The notes beneath the pieces were generated by a model that was not told the origin of the DNA, did not search any database, and saw only the letters and a program-made list of their open reading frames with translations. From assembly GCF_900104535.1 (NCBI RefSeq), contig NZ_LT629710.1, positions 4,561,501 through 4,625,500 on the forward strand: a stretch of 64,000 nucleotides of DNA, in the 5' to 3' direction. Below, in pieces: positions 36,402-45,478 of this stretch. Each line of letters starts with the position of its first letter. Position 1 is the first letter of the stretch. Position numbers and translations under genes: made by a program. This DNA comes from Nakamurella panacisegetis (GTDB taxonomy: Bacteria > Actinomycetota > Actinomycetes > Mycobacteriales > Nakamurellaceae).

Positions 36402-37185
36402 TCTCGGTCGCCGTGAGCATCTCCACCAGCGACTCCGGCGTACTGCGCGGATGGGACAGACTGACCGCCAACCGGAACAACAAGGCGCGGAGCAGCATCT
36501 GCGGCCATTCCGGCAGATGACGCCACTCGAGCAGGAGTTCGGTCTGGGCGCCCCCCCAGCTGAGTGCGTCCACCGCGATCACGGCCGCCGAGAAGACAGC
36601 CGGACGCCAGTACGGCGTCATGTCGATCACGGCCGGCGGAGCCGAGCCGGCGAACAACACGTTTCCGAACATGTCACCGTGCACCAGCTGGCCCGGCAGA
36701 TCGACCGGCTTGCGCCCGAGCGCCAACTCGTCGAACAACCGGGCGCCATGGCCGTCGCCCAGGGTCCGCCGGTCGGCCACCAGTTCACCCCAGGCCAGCC
36801 GATCGGCCCAGCTGTACAGATCGCTCCGGTCTCGCAGGTAGCGCGGATTGGCAACGCCGGCCAGGGCCTCGTGCAGGATCAAGGAGGTCTCGATGATCTC
36901 GTTGTACCGCGGCTCGACCCGACCGGACACGAAACGCTCGGCGGACCAACCGGCTACCACCCACCGACCGTCGGAGGACCGCACCGGGCGGGCCACCCTG
37001 ATCCCGCTGATGCGCAGCTGCTCGAACGTCGACGCGATCCACGACGCCTCAGCGGTGTTGTCGACCGGTTTGAAGACGATGTCACCGCAGCGGTACGCCA
37101 GCCCTCGACCACCGGGCAGCCGTTCGGGCGGCACACCTCCCGCGCCGAACGCCGCGAGCACGTGGGCGGGCGGCGGCGTGGACAC
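36379..37185 (-). CDS. TIGR02569 family protein (phosphotransferase-like fold)
   Basis: A protein of about 268 residues related to Rv3205c. The kinase-like catalytic pattern is visible: QLVHGDMFGNVLF (HGDxxxxN) and VIDMTPYWRP where aminoglycoside-phosphotransferase-like enzymes have the DFD-type metal site. The substrate is unknown. The GTG at 37185 is chosen because TAGCGT lies 8 nt upstream and the family begins here; an in-frame GTG at 37242 would add 19 residues. Confidence 0.82.
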   Translation of the reverse strand: MSTPPPAHVLAAFGAGGVPPERLPGGRGLAYRCGDIVFKPVDNTAEASWIASTFEQLRISGIRVARPVRSSDGRWVVAGWSAERFVSGRVEPRYNEIIETSLILHEALAGVANPRYLRDRSDLYSWADRLAWGELVADRRTLGDGHGARLFDELALGRKPVDLPGQLVHGDMFGNVLFAGSAPPAVIDMTPYWRPAVFSAAVIAVDALSWGGAQTELLLEWRHLPEWPQMLLRALLFRLAVSLSHPRSTPESLVEMLTATEIIRPFLD

Positions 37186-37265
37186 GAACAGTGACGCTAC
37201 AGGCCCTGCCGGGTCTTTCGTCACATCCCTCGCGGACACCACGCCACCGCCGAGACCGCGGTCGA

Positions 37266-38429
37266 TCAGTAGCTGGGCAGGCTCGGATCGACCTGTTTGA
37301 TCCAGGCCAGGACGCCACCGCCGACATGCACCGCATCCGCGAAGCCCGCCTTGTGCAACACGGCCAGCGCCTCGGCCGACCGGGCGCCCGACTTGCAGTG
37401 CAGGATGACGGGTCGGTCCTGCGGGATCCGCGACAGCGCCTCACCCGACAGGATGTCGCCCTTCGGGATGAGCACCGCCCCCGGGATCGACACGATCTCG
37501 TACTCGTTGACCTCGCGGACGTCGATCAGCGCGAAATCCTCACCGGCATCCATCCGGCGTTTGAGATCGCGGGCCGAGATGGTGTGCGACGCCGCCGCTT
37601 CGGCCGCCTCGTCGGACACCGATCCGCAGAACACCTCGTAGTCGATCAATCCGGTGATCGGCTCCCCGGCCGGATCGCGGCGGATCTTGACGGTGCGGTA
37701 GGTCATCTCGAGCGCGTCGTAGACCATCAGCCGGCCGAGCAGCGTCTCACCGATACCGGTGATCAGCTTGATCGCCTCGGTCACCATGATCGAGCCGATC
37801 GACGCGCACAACACGCCGAGCACACCACCTTCGGCGCAGGACGGCACCATTCCCGGCGGCGGCGGCTCCGGGTAGAGGTCACGGTACTGCGGGCCGTACT
37901 CGGCCCAGAACAGGCTGACCTGGCCTTCGAACCGGTAGATCGAGCCCCACACGTACGGCTTGTTCAGCAGCACGCAGGCGTCGTTGACCAGGTACCGGGT
38001 GGCGAAGTTGTCCGTGCCGTCCAGGATCAGGTCGTACCCAGCGAAGATCTCCAGGACGTTGTCCGAATCGAGTCGATCGGTGTGCAGGATGACCTTGACG
38101 AACGGGTTGATCTCGGCCACGGACTCGGCCGCGGACACCGCCTTGGACTTGCCGACATCGGACTGTCCGTGGATCACCTGGCGTTGCAGATTCGACTCGT
38201 CGACGATGTCGAAATCCAGAATTCCCAGGGTGCCAACACCGGCCGCGGCCAGGTACAACAGGGCCGGCGAACCGAGGCCGCCGGCGCCGACGACCAGCAC
38301 CTTGGCGTTCTTCAGCCGCTTCTGGCCGATCATCCCGACGTCCGGAATGATCAGGTGCCGTGAATAACGCTCGACCTCGGCCTTACTCAGCGATTCCGCC
38401 GGCTCCACCAAGGGGGGTAGGGACGTCAC
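37266..38429 (-). CDS. moeZ: Adenylyltransferase/sulfurtransferase MoeZ
   Basis: A 387-residue protein with two domains: a ThiF/MoeB/E1-like adenylation domain (VLVVGAGGLGSPALLYLAAAGVG, then LDGTDNFATRYLVND) and a C-terminal rhodanese domain with active Cys in LHCKSGARSAE. It activates the C-terminal glycine of small sulfur-carrier proteins by adenylation and transfers sulfur for molybdopterin, cysteine (CysO) and thiamine-type pathways. GGAGAG before the GTG sets the start. Matches Rv3206c. Confidence 0.95.
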   Translation of the reverse strand: MTSLPPLVEPAESLSKAEVERYSRHLIIPDVGMIGQKRLKNAKVLVVGAGGLGSPALLYLAAAGVGTLGILDFDIVDESNLQRQVIHGQSDVGKSKAVSAAESVAEINPFVKVILHTDRLDSDNVLEIFAGYDLILDGTDNFATRYLVNDACVLLNKPYVWGSIYRFEGQVSLFWAEYGPQYRDLYPEPPPPGMVPSCAEGGVLGVLCASIGSIMVTEAIKLITGIGETLLGRLMVYDALEMTYRTVKIRRDPAGEPITGLIDYEVFCGSVSDEAAEAAASHTISARDLKRRMDAGEDFALIDVREVNEYEIVSIPGAVLIPKGDILSGEALSRIPQDRPVILHCKSGARSAEALAVLHKAGFADAVHVGGGVLAWIKQVDPSLPSY

Positions 38430-38541
38430 AATTCTCTCCTCGAACCACATCAGCTGAACATTCACGCTGGCCATCGAGCCACTGTCAGAGCCAACCGCGC
38501 TCCGGCGGGAATTCTTCCCGACCGCGGCCGACGGGGGCCAA

Positions 38542-39792
38542 TCAGCCGCCGGACCTGGTCGCCGTGGCCTGGGCGGTGGCGGTGGACGAGCCCGACACCG
38601 GGCCCAGCGGGAACGGGAACGGGTTGGGTTTGCAGACCTTGTTGTCCATCGGGACCAGCTGCGGATTCAACGGCGACAGGTCGTCGTCGGCGGTGGACCA
38701 CGACTGCTGCATCATCACCGGAGCCAGGCCACCGTTGGTCGCGCAGGGTTGGTGCATGAACCCGAGCGCATGCCCGACCTCGTGGTTGATCGCGTAGACC
38801 CGGTAGTCGGCCCGGTCACCGGCGTAGGACACCGCCCCGCGCGCCCAGCGGGCGTTGTTGATGGCCACCCGCTTCACGTCACGGGCGTAGCAGGATGCCT
38901 CGTACTGGATCTGCCAGCCGCACAGGGAATCCTGGCGGACCGTCATCTGACTGGTCAGGGAGACGGTGAACGACGGCGTCCCGGTGTCGATCCGCTGCAG
39001 CGTGTACTTACCGGAGCCGATCCAGGAACGAGGGTCCTGCAGCGTGGCGTCCACGAACGACGCGAAGTCCTTGTCGGCGTCCGAATTCTCGATGCCGTCC
39101 TCCACCGCGATCTTGTACGTGAAGTGATTCGGGCCGGAACCGAACGGCTTCGTCGTGCCGGCCACGACGTGCCAGGTGCCCTTGCCCTTGGCCACGAACG
39201 CTTCGCCCGGTGGCAGGTCGGCCGAGGCGAGACCGGCGTAGGTCCCGGTCGGCACCGGCCCGACCTGACCGGACACGTTCGGCGACGAGGCCGACGGTGA
39301 CGCGCCGCCCGCCGCCGCGGCGGGACCGGACGGGGTACTGGTCGGGGCGGCCGTGACCGTCATCGTGGTGGTGACACTGCCGACCACCGACGTGACCAAC
39401 GACGGTGAGGCACCAGGGACGGAGGGGGCCGCGGTCGAGGTCGGGGGTCGCCCGACCTGGACGATCACCAGCACGGTGAGGGCGACGAGGACCGGGATCG
39501 CATACGCCCGCCAGCCGTAGCGGTGGAAGAACCAGCCGACCGCGCTGCGCCGCCGGCCGGTGCGGGACGGGCGTGGCTTCGACGGCGTGCGGGGGCCACG
39601 ATCGACCGGGTCCCAACTCGCCTTCAGCGGTTGCGGACCCGGACGACCGCCCTCCGGGTCGTCCCAGAGCGTCGATCGCCCCACCGGGGGCACCGTTCGG
39701 GATCGGGCCCCGACGGGCTGCGGCTGCTGCCCCGTTCGGGACGAGGACCTCCCGCCGTGCGATCGGTGGGAGTCGTTTCCAGGACGCGTCAC
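38542..39792 (-). CDS. Membrane-anchored DUF3152 protein with metzincin-like zinc motif
   Basis: A 416-residue protein. A basic, proline-rich N-terminus (1-95) and one membrane segment (~96-113, AYAIPVLVALTVLVIVQV) are followed by a Ser/Thr/Pro spacer and an extracellular domain. That domain holds H337-E-x2-H341-x2-G-x2-H347 (HEVGHALGFMH), the metzincin zinc signature, and a possible Met-turn at PVMMQ (360-361). Four cysteines may form disulfides. Protease activity is inferred from the motif; the family (Rv3207c) is otherwise uncharacterised. GTG start overlaps the upstream hydrolase stop (GTGA). Confidence 0.85.
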   Translation of the reverse strand: MTRPGNDSHRSHGGRSSSRTGQQPQPVGARSRTVPPVGRSTLWDDPEGGRPGPQPLKASWDPVDRGPRTPSKPRPSRTGRRRSAVGWFFHRYGWRAYAIPVLVALTVLVIVQVGRPPTSTAAPSVPGASPSLVTSVVGSVTTTMTVTAAPTSTPSGPAAAAGGASPSASSPNVSGQVGPVPTGTYAGLASADLPPGEAFVAKGKGTWHVVAGTTKPFGSGPNHFTYKIAVEDGIENSDADKDFASFVDATLQDPRSWIGSGKYTLQRIDTGTPSFTVSLTSQMTVRQDSLCGWQIQYEASCYARDVKRVAINNARWARGAVSYAGDRADYRVYAINHEVGHALGFMHQPCATNGGLAPVMMQQSWSTADDDLSPLNPQLVPMDNKVCKPNPFPFPLGPVSGSSTATAQATATRSGG

Positions 39793-40832
39793 GTCTCCGA
39801 GGTTCCCACAGCAGGCGTGAGACCAGGGTGCGGCGCGCCCGAGGTGGCCCACAGACCGGACACCGCGCGCGCCGTCACCAACGGCGCCTCCATCTGCGCT
39901 GTATGGCCGACGCCGGCGATGACGAGCAGGCGTGAGTCGGCAAAACACTCGGCGGTCCGGCGGGCCAGGCGGACGTCCACCAGGCGGTCCCGTGTGCCCC
40001 AGATCACCAGGGTCGGGACGGTGACACACGCGGCATCCGCCCGGAACGACCGCCCGCCCGGCAGATAGCTGCGCATCAGCGCCCGCAGCGATTCGATGGT
40101 CGACCGGTGCGCCCAGGGCAGGCTGGAACGCCAGGCCAGGTCGGCCGCGGCCACCTCGTAGTCATGATCGGTCAGCACCGTCGGATCGCCGAAGCACAGC
40201 TCGCCCATCCCTCGCGCTCGGGCGAGCGGACTGATTCCGACGAGCCGTCTCAAGGCCAATCCGGTTGTGCCCGGCAGCAACAGCAGGCCCAGGATCGGGT
40301 CGGCGCCGCGGTCGTGCGTCAGGCGCAGGTCGGGGACCGCCGGTGAGATCAGGGTCAGCGTCTTGACCAACTCGGGATACCGGCCGGCCATCATCGTGCT
40401 GACCACACCACCGAGTGAGTTCCCCACCAGGTGCACCGGTCCCCGACTGCGTCGCGCGACCAACTCGGCCAGCACGTCGGCGTCGTCCCGCAGGGAATAG
40501 CGACCCCTCGGCGGCGGGTCGGAGCGCCCGTGTCCGGGCAGGTCGACCAGGTGTCCGGTCGCGGTGGCGGCCATGGCCCCGGACAGCGACGTCCAATTGG
40601 TGGAGGAACCGGCCAGGCCGTGCACGTACCAGGCGTCCGGGGCCGTCTCGTCGTCCACCGGCTCGGTTCGACGTACGAACACTCCCCGGCCACTGACCTG
40701 CTCGAACCACCCGTGTGGGGGGTCGTCAGCCGGGCCGGGGATCTGCACCGGTCCGAGGTCGGCCAAGGTGGCCGTGCTCCACGAAGCCAGGGAGTCGTGG
40801 GCGGGGGCACCGAAGGGAGGAGCGGTTGTCAC
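39789..40832 (-). CDS. Alpha/beta hydrolase (lipase/esterase-like)
   Basis: A 347-residue hydrolase. Oxyanion region VHGLAGSSTNW, nucleophile GNSLGG (VHLVGNSLGGVVS), acid in VIWGTRDRLVD and histidine in AGVGHTAQMEAP are all present. The lid region is ~190-260. A LipV-type role (Rv3203) is possible but unproven. GTG at 40832 follows GGAGGG with short spacing; upstream sequence lacks family similarity. It is coupled to the DUF3152 gene downstream. Confidence 0.85.
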   Translation of the reverse strand: MTTAPPFGAPAHDSLASWSTATLADLGPVQIPGPADDPPHGWFEQVSGRGVFVRRTEPVDDETAPDAWYVHGLAGSSTNWTSLSGAMAATATGHLVDLPGHGRSDPPPRGRYSLRDDADVLAELVARRSRGPVHLVGNSLGGVVSTMMAGRYPELVKTLTLISPAVPDLRLTHDRGADPILGLLLLPGTTGLALRRLVGISPLARARGMGELCFGDPTVLTDHDYEVAAADLAWRSSLPWAHRSTIESLRALMRSYLPGGRSFRADAACVTVPTLVIWGTRDRLVDVRLARRTAECFADSRLLVIAGVGHTAQMEAPLVTARAVSGLWATSGAPHPGLTPAVGTSET

Positions 40833-40987
40833 CCCTCCATGGTGACACCGGCCGCGACGCGCGAACTGTCCCCACACCTTCGGCCCGTCCACATTCGCCG
40901 GTCGGCGCTGGCCGTCCGGGTCCGCTGAACCCACCATCGGAACCGACGGACGCAGCGGTCGAGCCGCGTCAGGAACGGGGGGCAGCG

Positions 40988-41290
40988 ATGGCGGCGGGTT
41001 TCGATCTGCAGGTCGACACGGACCGGCTGCGTCGATGTGCGGCGATCGTGTCCGGCGCCGCTCAGGACCTCCTGACGGCCGGCCGCGGATCCGGCGAGGC
41101 GACGGGCGCGGCCGTCGGCGGCAGCGCGACCGCCGACGAGGTGGGGGCTCTCCTGCGGGTGAAGGCGGAGCAAGCGGCCGGAGCGGCCGCCCAGCTCGGC
41201 GCCGTCACGTCGGCGGTCGCTCAGCATCTCCAGGCGAGCGCGGCGCACTTCGAGCGCGCCGACACGGCCATGCGCGGGAGCGCCCGATGA
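40988..41290 (+). CDS. EspC-like small helical protein, candidate type VII secretion substrate
   Basis: A 100-residue alanine-rich helical hairpin: MAAGFDLQVDTDRLRRCAAIVSGAAQDLL, a flexible turn (GRGSGEATGAAVGG), then a long helix. The C-terminal HFERAD fits the [Y/F]xxxD type VII export signal that follows the helix-turn-helix in EspC/WXG100-like partners. GGGGGG lies 5 nt before the ATG. It is coupled (ATGA) to a DUF1023 hydrolase. No ESX core genes are in the window, so secretion is inference. Confidence 0.7.
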   Translation: MAAGFDLQVDTDRLRRCAAIVSGAAQDLLTAGRGSGEATGAAVGGSATADEVGALLRVKAEQAAGAAAQLGAVTSAVAQHLQASAAHFERADTAMRGSAR

Positions 41291-42879
41291 ACGTCGTCCT
41301 CCTCGGGTGGGCGCAGACGTTGGGGGTCACCGACCCTTCCCCGGCGGCCAGGGCGCTCGACGCATTCGATCCGACGGCCCTTCTCGATCGCTCGGCCGAC
41401 CAGACCCGGCTCGCCCGGGCGCTGGCCGGGTGCGCTCGCACCCTGACCGGCGCCCGCGGCGAGGTCGAGATGGCATGGTCCTCGCCGGCCCCGTCGAACG
41501 GACTGCGATCTCTGGTCCGCGCGGTCGACGACACGGCGTCGGTGCTGCAACGACAGTGCGCCGCCATGTCGACGGCGGCCGCGCTGGTGGAGCGGGCGAA
41601 ATCCAACGCCCGCCTCGATTGGACCCTGGCCGCGGCACAGATCGAATCGCTCGAGCACGGCCAGTGGCCGGACATCCTGGGCGGCGTCCTCGGCGTTCCG
41701 GCGACCGGTACCGCGATGCGCATCCGGTCCATCCTGACCGATCTGAACCGGGCCCTGCAGGCCCGCCTGGCCGAGGCCGACGCCGCATTGACCGACCTGC
41801 GATCGGCGCTGGCCGCCGATCCGAACGAGCCGGCCGACCGTCTGCATGTCGGCCCGGCCGCGCTGGTCGGCCCGGACCCGATCGGCGGACCGGCCGCGCG
41901 CACCGACCGATCCAACCGGGAGCAACTGGCCGCCGATCTGCGGTCCGGCGATCCGGTCCGCATCGAATTCGCCATCTCGATCACCCGGTCCCTACAGCTG
42001 GCCGCCGACCGGGGCGGTCACGCCGAGCTGGTCGTCTACGACTCATCCGCCTACGACGGGCAGGGGCGGGCCGCCATCGCGGTCGGCGACCTGGCCACCG
42101 CGACCAACGTGGCTGTGGTCGTACCCGGGATCGGCAACTCCCCGGCGGACATGACCGGCGGCATCACGGTTGCGGCCAGCCTCAAGGACGAGGCGGAACG
42201 TCAGGAGCCGGGCCGGTCGACGGCCGTCGTGGCCTGGTACGGCTACGACATCCCGCTGTCCTGGAGGAAGGATCCATCGGCGGCCGTCGGCACCCGTGTC
42301 ACCGACACCCTGGCTGCAACCTCCGCGGTGAACGCCGAGAAGGGCGCACCGGTGCTGGCGGCGGACCTGACGGCGATCAGCCGGATGGCCGCGGGATCGG
42401 CCCGCACCACCCTGATCGGCTTCTCGATGGGGTCCACCACCGTCTCGGCCGCCGCCCGGTACCAGCTCCCGGTGGACTCGATCGTCCTGCTCGGGTCGCC
42501 TGGGGCCGGCTGGGGCACCAACTCGGCCGCGAGCTACCGGAACGTGCCGGCGTCGAGCGTATGGACGTTGAGCTATGACCAGGACCCGGTGACCCTGCCG
42601 GTCACCGACGATCTGGTGACCAAGAACCTGCACCTGCCCGACCCCTTCGGGCCGGATCCCGCGGCCGACGCGTTCGGCGGCCACCACATCGACGCGAACA
42701 CCAACGTCCCTGTTCTCACCGGCAGCGGCCTGCTCCCGGCGCTGGCCCGACTGGCCGGCGATCCGCGGCACCATTCGATCGTCAACTACACCCAAGGGTC
42801 GGCGCTCGCCGCGGAAGGCGCGATCATCGTCGGTCGAGCCGATCGGGTACCCAGGAAGTCCGGCCGACCGCGTCGCTGA
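41287..42879 (+). CDS. DUF1023 alpha/beta hydrolase with WXG-like helical N-terminus
   Basis: A 530-residue protein. The N-terminal ~200 residues are helical with EVEMAWSSPAPSNGLRSLVRAV resembling a WXG-type helical bundle. The C-terminal ~250 residues are the DUF1023 hydrolase: VVVPGIGNSPADM, nucleophile GFSMGSTT, LLGSPGAGWGT, a DQDP acid region and FGGHHIDAN with candidate histidines. The paired small protein and this layout suggest a secreted type VII effector with lipase/esterase activity; the substrate is unknown. No signal peptide. Confidence 0.8.
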   Translation: MNVVLLGWAQTLGVTDPSPAARALDAFDPTALLDRSADQTRLARALAGCARTLTGARGEVEMAWSSPAPSNGLRSLVRAVDDTASVLQRQCAAMSTAAALVERAKSNARLDWTLAAAQIESLEHGQWPDILGGVLGVPATGTAMRIRSILTDLNRALQARLAEADAALTDLRSALAADPNEPADRLHVGPAALVGPDPIGGPAARTDRSNREQLAADLRSGDPVRIEFAISITRSLQLAADRGGHAELVVYDSSAYDGQGRAAIAVGDLATATNVAVVVPGIGNSPADMTGGITVAASLKDEAERQEPGRSTAVVAWYGYDIPLSWRKDPSAAVGTRVTDTLAATSAVNAEKGAPVLAADLTAISRMAAGSARTTLIGFSMGSTTVSAAARYQLPVDSIVLLGSPGAGWGTNSAASYRNVPASSVWTLSYDQDPVTLPVTDDLVTKNLHLPDPFGPDPAADAFGGHHIDANTNVPVLTGSGLLPALARLAGDPRHHSIVNYTQGSALAAEGAIIVGRADRVPRKSGRPRR

Positions 42880-42911
42880 CCCCGGGCCCGTCGATCCGAC
42901 ACAATGAGTCG

Positions 42912-43640
42912 ATGCCCACGCCGAACCGGACACCCGACCAGGCCGCGGTGGCGACTCACTACCGGGCCGTCGGGCCCACCCTGTTGACCCACCTGATCGG
43001 CCGCCGTGTCCTCGGATTCGGTCGCCTGGACGCAGAGCCGACCCCGGCCGATCCCTTCGCCGAGCTGCACATCGCCGAGGCGGCCGACCTCACGGAGGCG
43101 ATCCGCAGCGGAATCATCAGCCTCCGGTTGCCCGGACTGGCCGCCCCCGGACTCGTTGCCTTCCGGATCCGCCCCGGCGCCGACAGCGGTATCGATGTGG
43201 TGGCCACCGCGGCGCTGGCGCTGGCCGAAGCTCTGGCCCGGCACGGTCGGGCCGCGACGACCATGACCGACGGCCGGGACGGCCTGTACCTGATCGGATT
43301 CGGTGTCGGACCCACGGATTTCGGCGGGGGCGCCGCGGGCTACGCGCGTGCTCTCGCGGCCGGCGCCCCCGAGGTCGGCACCACCGACCACGCCGACACC
43401 GCCGGGCGGGCACTGCTGATCCCGGTGGCTCCGGACGATCCGCTGGGCCTCCCGGCGCCGTACACCCTCGGGTCGGCCGGTGGCGACCTCGGTGTGATCG
43501 CGCCGCTGACCTCGGACGAGGTGGCCGCGGTGACCGCCGGAATGCCGCTCGACCTGCGGCCGACGGACCTCGCCACGCGGATCGCCGAGTACGGCGACCT
43601 GGCCGCCGGACTGGCCGAGGTGACCGGCGCTCCCGCGTAA
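42912..43640 (+). CDS. Degenerate LigD polymerase (PolDom)-like protein
   Basis: A 242-residue protein that lines up with the LigD/PolD primase-polymerase fold by motif order: HYRAVGPTLLTHLIGRRVL (LigD: YYRAVAPxMLPHLRGRP), a middle block LVAFRIRPGADSGIDVVATAALALAEALARHG, and the closing APYTL...APLTSDEV...DLATRIAEYGDLAAGL. The two metal-binding aspartates of LigD (FDLDPG) are Phe84-Arg-Ile-Arg-Pro here, and KTSGGKGLH has become TMTDGRDGLY. It should therefore lack nucleotidyl transfer. Binding or structural function is inference. CACAAT 6 nt before the ATG suggests leaderless expression. Confidence 0.75.
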   Translation: MPTPNRTPDQAAVATHYRAVGPTLLTHLIGRRVLGFGRLDAEPTPADPFAELHIAEAADLTEAIRSGIISLRLPGLAAPGLVAFRIRPGADSGIDVVATAALALAEALARHGRAATTMTDGRDGLYLIGFGVGPTDFGGGAAGYARALAAGAPEVGTTDHADTAGRALLIPVAPDDPLGLPAPYTLGSAGGDLGVIAPLTSDEVAAVTAGMPLDLRPTDLATRIAEYGDLAAGLAEVTGAPA

Positions 43641-43691
43641 GGTGAGCCCCACCCGCGTGCGCGGGTCGAGCAGCCAGAACGGAGTCCACGC

Positions 43692-44306
43692 GTGGCCGAG
43701 CCGACGACCAAGGCGACCCCACGACTGCGTCGCTCCGACCGTCGCGCCCAGCTGCTGGCCGCGGCGAAGGGCGCGTTCGTCACCCAGGGGTACCACGCGG
43801 CGGCCATGGATGACATCGCCGAACGCGCAGGGGTCAGTAAACCTGTTCTGTATCAGCACTTTCCGTCGAAGCTCGAGCTATATCTGGCGCTGCTGGGCGA
43901 CTCAGCCGACGAGATGGTCCGGATGGTCGAGGGTGCGCTGCACGAGACCGACGACAACGACGAACGGGTGCACCGGGCGGTCGAGGCGTACTTCTCCACG
44001 GTGGCCGACAGCGGGCAGGCCTATCGGCTGATCTTCGAATCCGACCTCCGGGGGCAGCCCCAGGTCGAGGAGATCGTGGATCGGGCCACCGACTCCTGCA
44101 TCGCTGCGATCACCGCCACCATCACCACGGACACCGGCGTCGATCCGGAGCGTTCGCGGCTGCTGGCCGCCGCCCTGGTCGGGCTCTCGCAGGTCAGTGC
44201 TCGCTACTGGCTGACCCAGAGTCCCGGGGTGCCGCGGGCCGAGGCGATCGAGATCATCTCGACCCTGGCCTGGCGAGGGATATCGCGCTTCCCCCGCCAA
44301 GCCTGA
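43692..44306 (+). CDS. TetR-family transcriptional regulator (Rv3208 type)
   Basis: A 204-residue regulator. The N-terminal helix-turn-helix RRAQLLAAAKGAFVTQGYHAAAMDDIAERAGVSKPVLYQHFPSKLELYLALL is a textbook TetR_N domain; the C-terminal ligand domain begins at ~75. Gene order TetR followed by convergent DUF3107 matches Rv3208-Rv3208A. Effector and targets unknown. GTG start preceded by GGAG. Confidence 0.9.
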   Translation: MAEPTTKATPRLRRSDRRAQLLAAAKGAFVTQGYHAAAMDDIAERAGVSKPVLYQHFPSKLELYLALLGDSADEMVRMVEGALHETDDNDERVHRAVEAYFSTVADSGQAYRLIFESDLRGQPQVEEIVDRATDSCIAAITATITTDTGVDPERSRLLAAALVGLSQVSARYWLTQSPGVPRAEAIEIISTLAWRGISRFPRQA

Positions 44307-44312
44307 CGCAGG

Positions 44313-44543
44313 TCAGCCGATGCTGCCGAACCCGACCCGTCGGTTGTCGGCCGGGGCGATGTCGACGTAGGAGATGCGGGCCGACGGAACGATGACGCGG
44401 CGACCCTTGTCGTCGACCAGCACCAGAGTGCCGTTGGGGTTCTTCAGCGACTCGTTCACCAGGGCCTCGATCTCGTCCGGCTGCGACGACGAGGTGACCA
44501 CCAGTTCGCGTCCGCTGTCGGTCACACCGATCTTGATTTCCAC
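44313..44543 (-). CDS. DUF3107 small protein (TB9.4 type)
   Basis: A 76-residue protein MEIKIGVTDSGRELVVTSSSQPDEIEALVNESLKN..., with a second half VLVDDKGRRVIVPSARISYVDIAPADNRRVGFGSIG. The family is conserved across actinobacteria and includes TB9.4 (Rv3208A). No enzymatic motif. The GTG at 44543 has CGAGG 6 nt upstream; longer upstream reading is unrelated. It converges on the TetR gene with 6 bp between stops. Confidence 0.9.
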   Translation of the reverse strand: MEIKIGVTDSGRELVVTSSSQPDEIEALVNESLKNPNGTLVLVDDKGRRVIVPSARISYVDIAPADNRRVGFGSIG

Positions 44544-44707
44544 GCCGAGCCTCGTTTCTTTGCAGTGCTGTTGCCAGGATGCTGATCTTCCTCGAGCGGA
44601 GGTGGACATGCGCTCCATCCCGCCCTACTGCAGGCTAGTGCAGGCCCGCGACCGGCCGGGTCCACAAGCCCTGCGCCGAGGGCGAACACCGGCGGGCCTT
44701 CGACCAC

Positions 44708-45367
44708 TCAGAACAGCCGGCCGACGGTGTCGTCCATGCCCCGCAGGCGGTCGTAGTCCAGGACCAGGCAGCGGATACCCCGGTCCTCGGCCAAGGTCCG
44801 CGCCTGAGGCTTGATCTGCTGCGCCGCGAACACGCCGGTCACCTTGCCCAGCAACGGGTCCCGGCTCAGCAGGTCGATGTACCGGGTCAGCTGCTCCACC
44901 CCGTCGATCTCGCCGCGTCGCTTGATCTCCACCGCCACGACGGCCCCGGCCTGGTCCCGGCACAACAGGTCGACCGGACCGACCGGCGTCGGATACTCCC
45001 GGCGGATCAACGTGTACCCGGCGCCCAGGGTCTCCATCTGTTCGGCCAGCAGGGCCTGCAAGTGAGCCTCGACGCCGTCCTTGACCAGACCCGGATCGAC
45101 GCCGAGTTCGTGCTGCGAGTCGTGCAGCACCTCCTCCAAGGTGATGATCAACTGCTCACCGGCCTTGTTCTCGACCCGCCAGATGCCCTCCTCCTGGGTC
45201 AGCCAGCAGGGCGGGCTCATCCAGTTCAGCGGCTTGTACGCCCGGTCGTCGGCATGCACGGACACCGAGCCGTCGGCCTTCACCAGCAGCAGCCGGGTGG
45301 CCATCGGGAGGTGGGCCGTCAACCGGCCCACATAGTCAACTGAGCAACGAGCCACCACAAGACGCAC
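44708..45367 (-). CDS. nucS: Mismatch-specific endonuclease NucS/EndoMS
   Basis: A 219-residue endonuclease that makes double-strand cuts at mismatches and replaces MutS-MutL in actinobacteria. The DNA-binding N-domain ([45 protein letters not shown]) and the RecB-like nuclease core ([32 protein letters not shown]) with the D-ExK residues are complete. The last residues (DDTVGRLF) match the beta-clamp-contacting tail of the family. TAGGGT 6 nt before the GTG marks a leaderless start. Confidence 0.96.
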   Translation of the reverse strand: MRLVVARCSVDYVGRLTAHLPMATRLLLVKADGSVSVHADDRAYKPLNWMSPPCWLTQEEGIWRVENKAGEQLIITLEEVLHDSQHELGVDPGLVKDGVEAHLQALLAEQMETLGAGYTLIRREYPTPVGPVDLLCRDQAGAVVAVEIKRRGEIDGVEQLTRYIDLLSRDPLLGKVTGVFAAQQIKPQARTLAEDRGIRCLVLDYDRLRGMDDTVGRLF

Positions 45368-45373
45368 CCGGAC

Positions 45374-45379
45374 ACCCTA
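45374..45379 (-). promoter_or_regulatory. Putative -10 (TAGGGT) for leaderless nucS
   Basis: TAGGGT on the minus strand is followed by 6 nt and the nucS GTG at 45367. Confidence 0.5.
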
Positions 45380-45466
45380 ACCGGCGAACGGACCCGGCAC
45401 CGACCGTCGTCGCCCACCCGCCCGGTCGCCGAGGGCCCGCTCGTCAGGTCCACCACCGCAGCCGAC

Positions 45467-45472
45467 GACAAT
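45467..45472 (+). promoter_or_regulatory. Putative -10 (GACAAT) for the sucrase/ferredoxin-like gene
   Basis: GACAAT lies 6 nt before the GTG at 45479, with no Shine-Dalgarno between. Confidence 0.45.
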
Positions 45473-45478
45473 GTCCCG

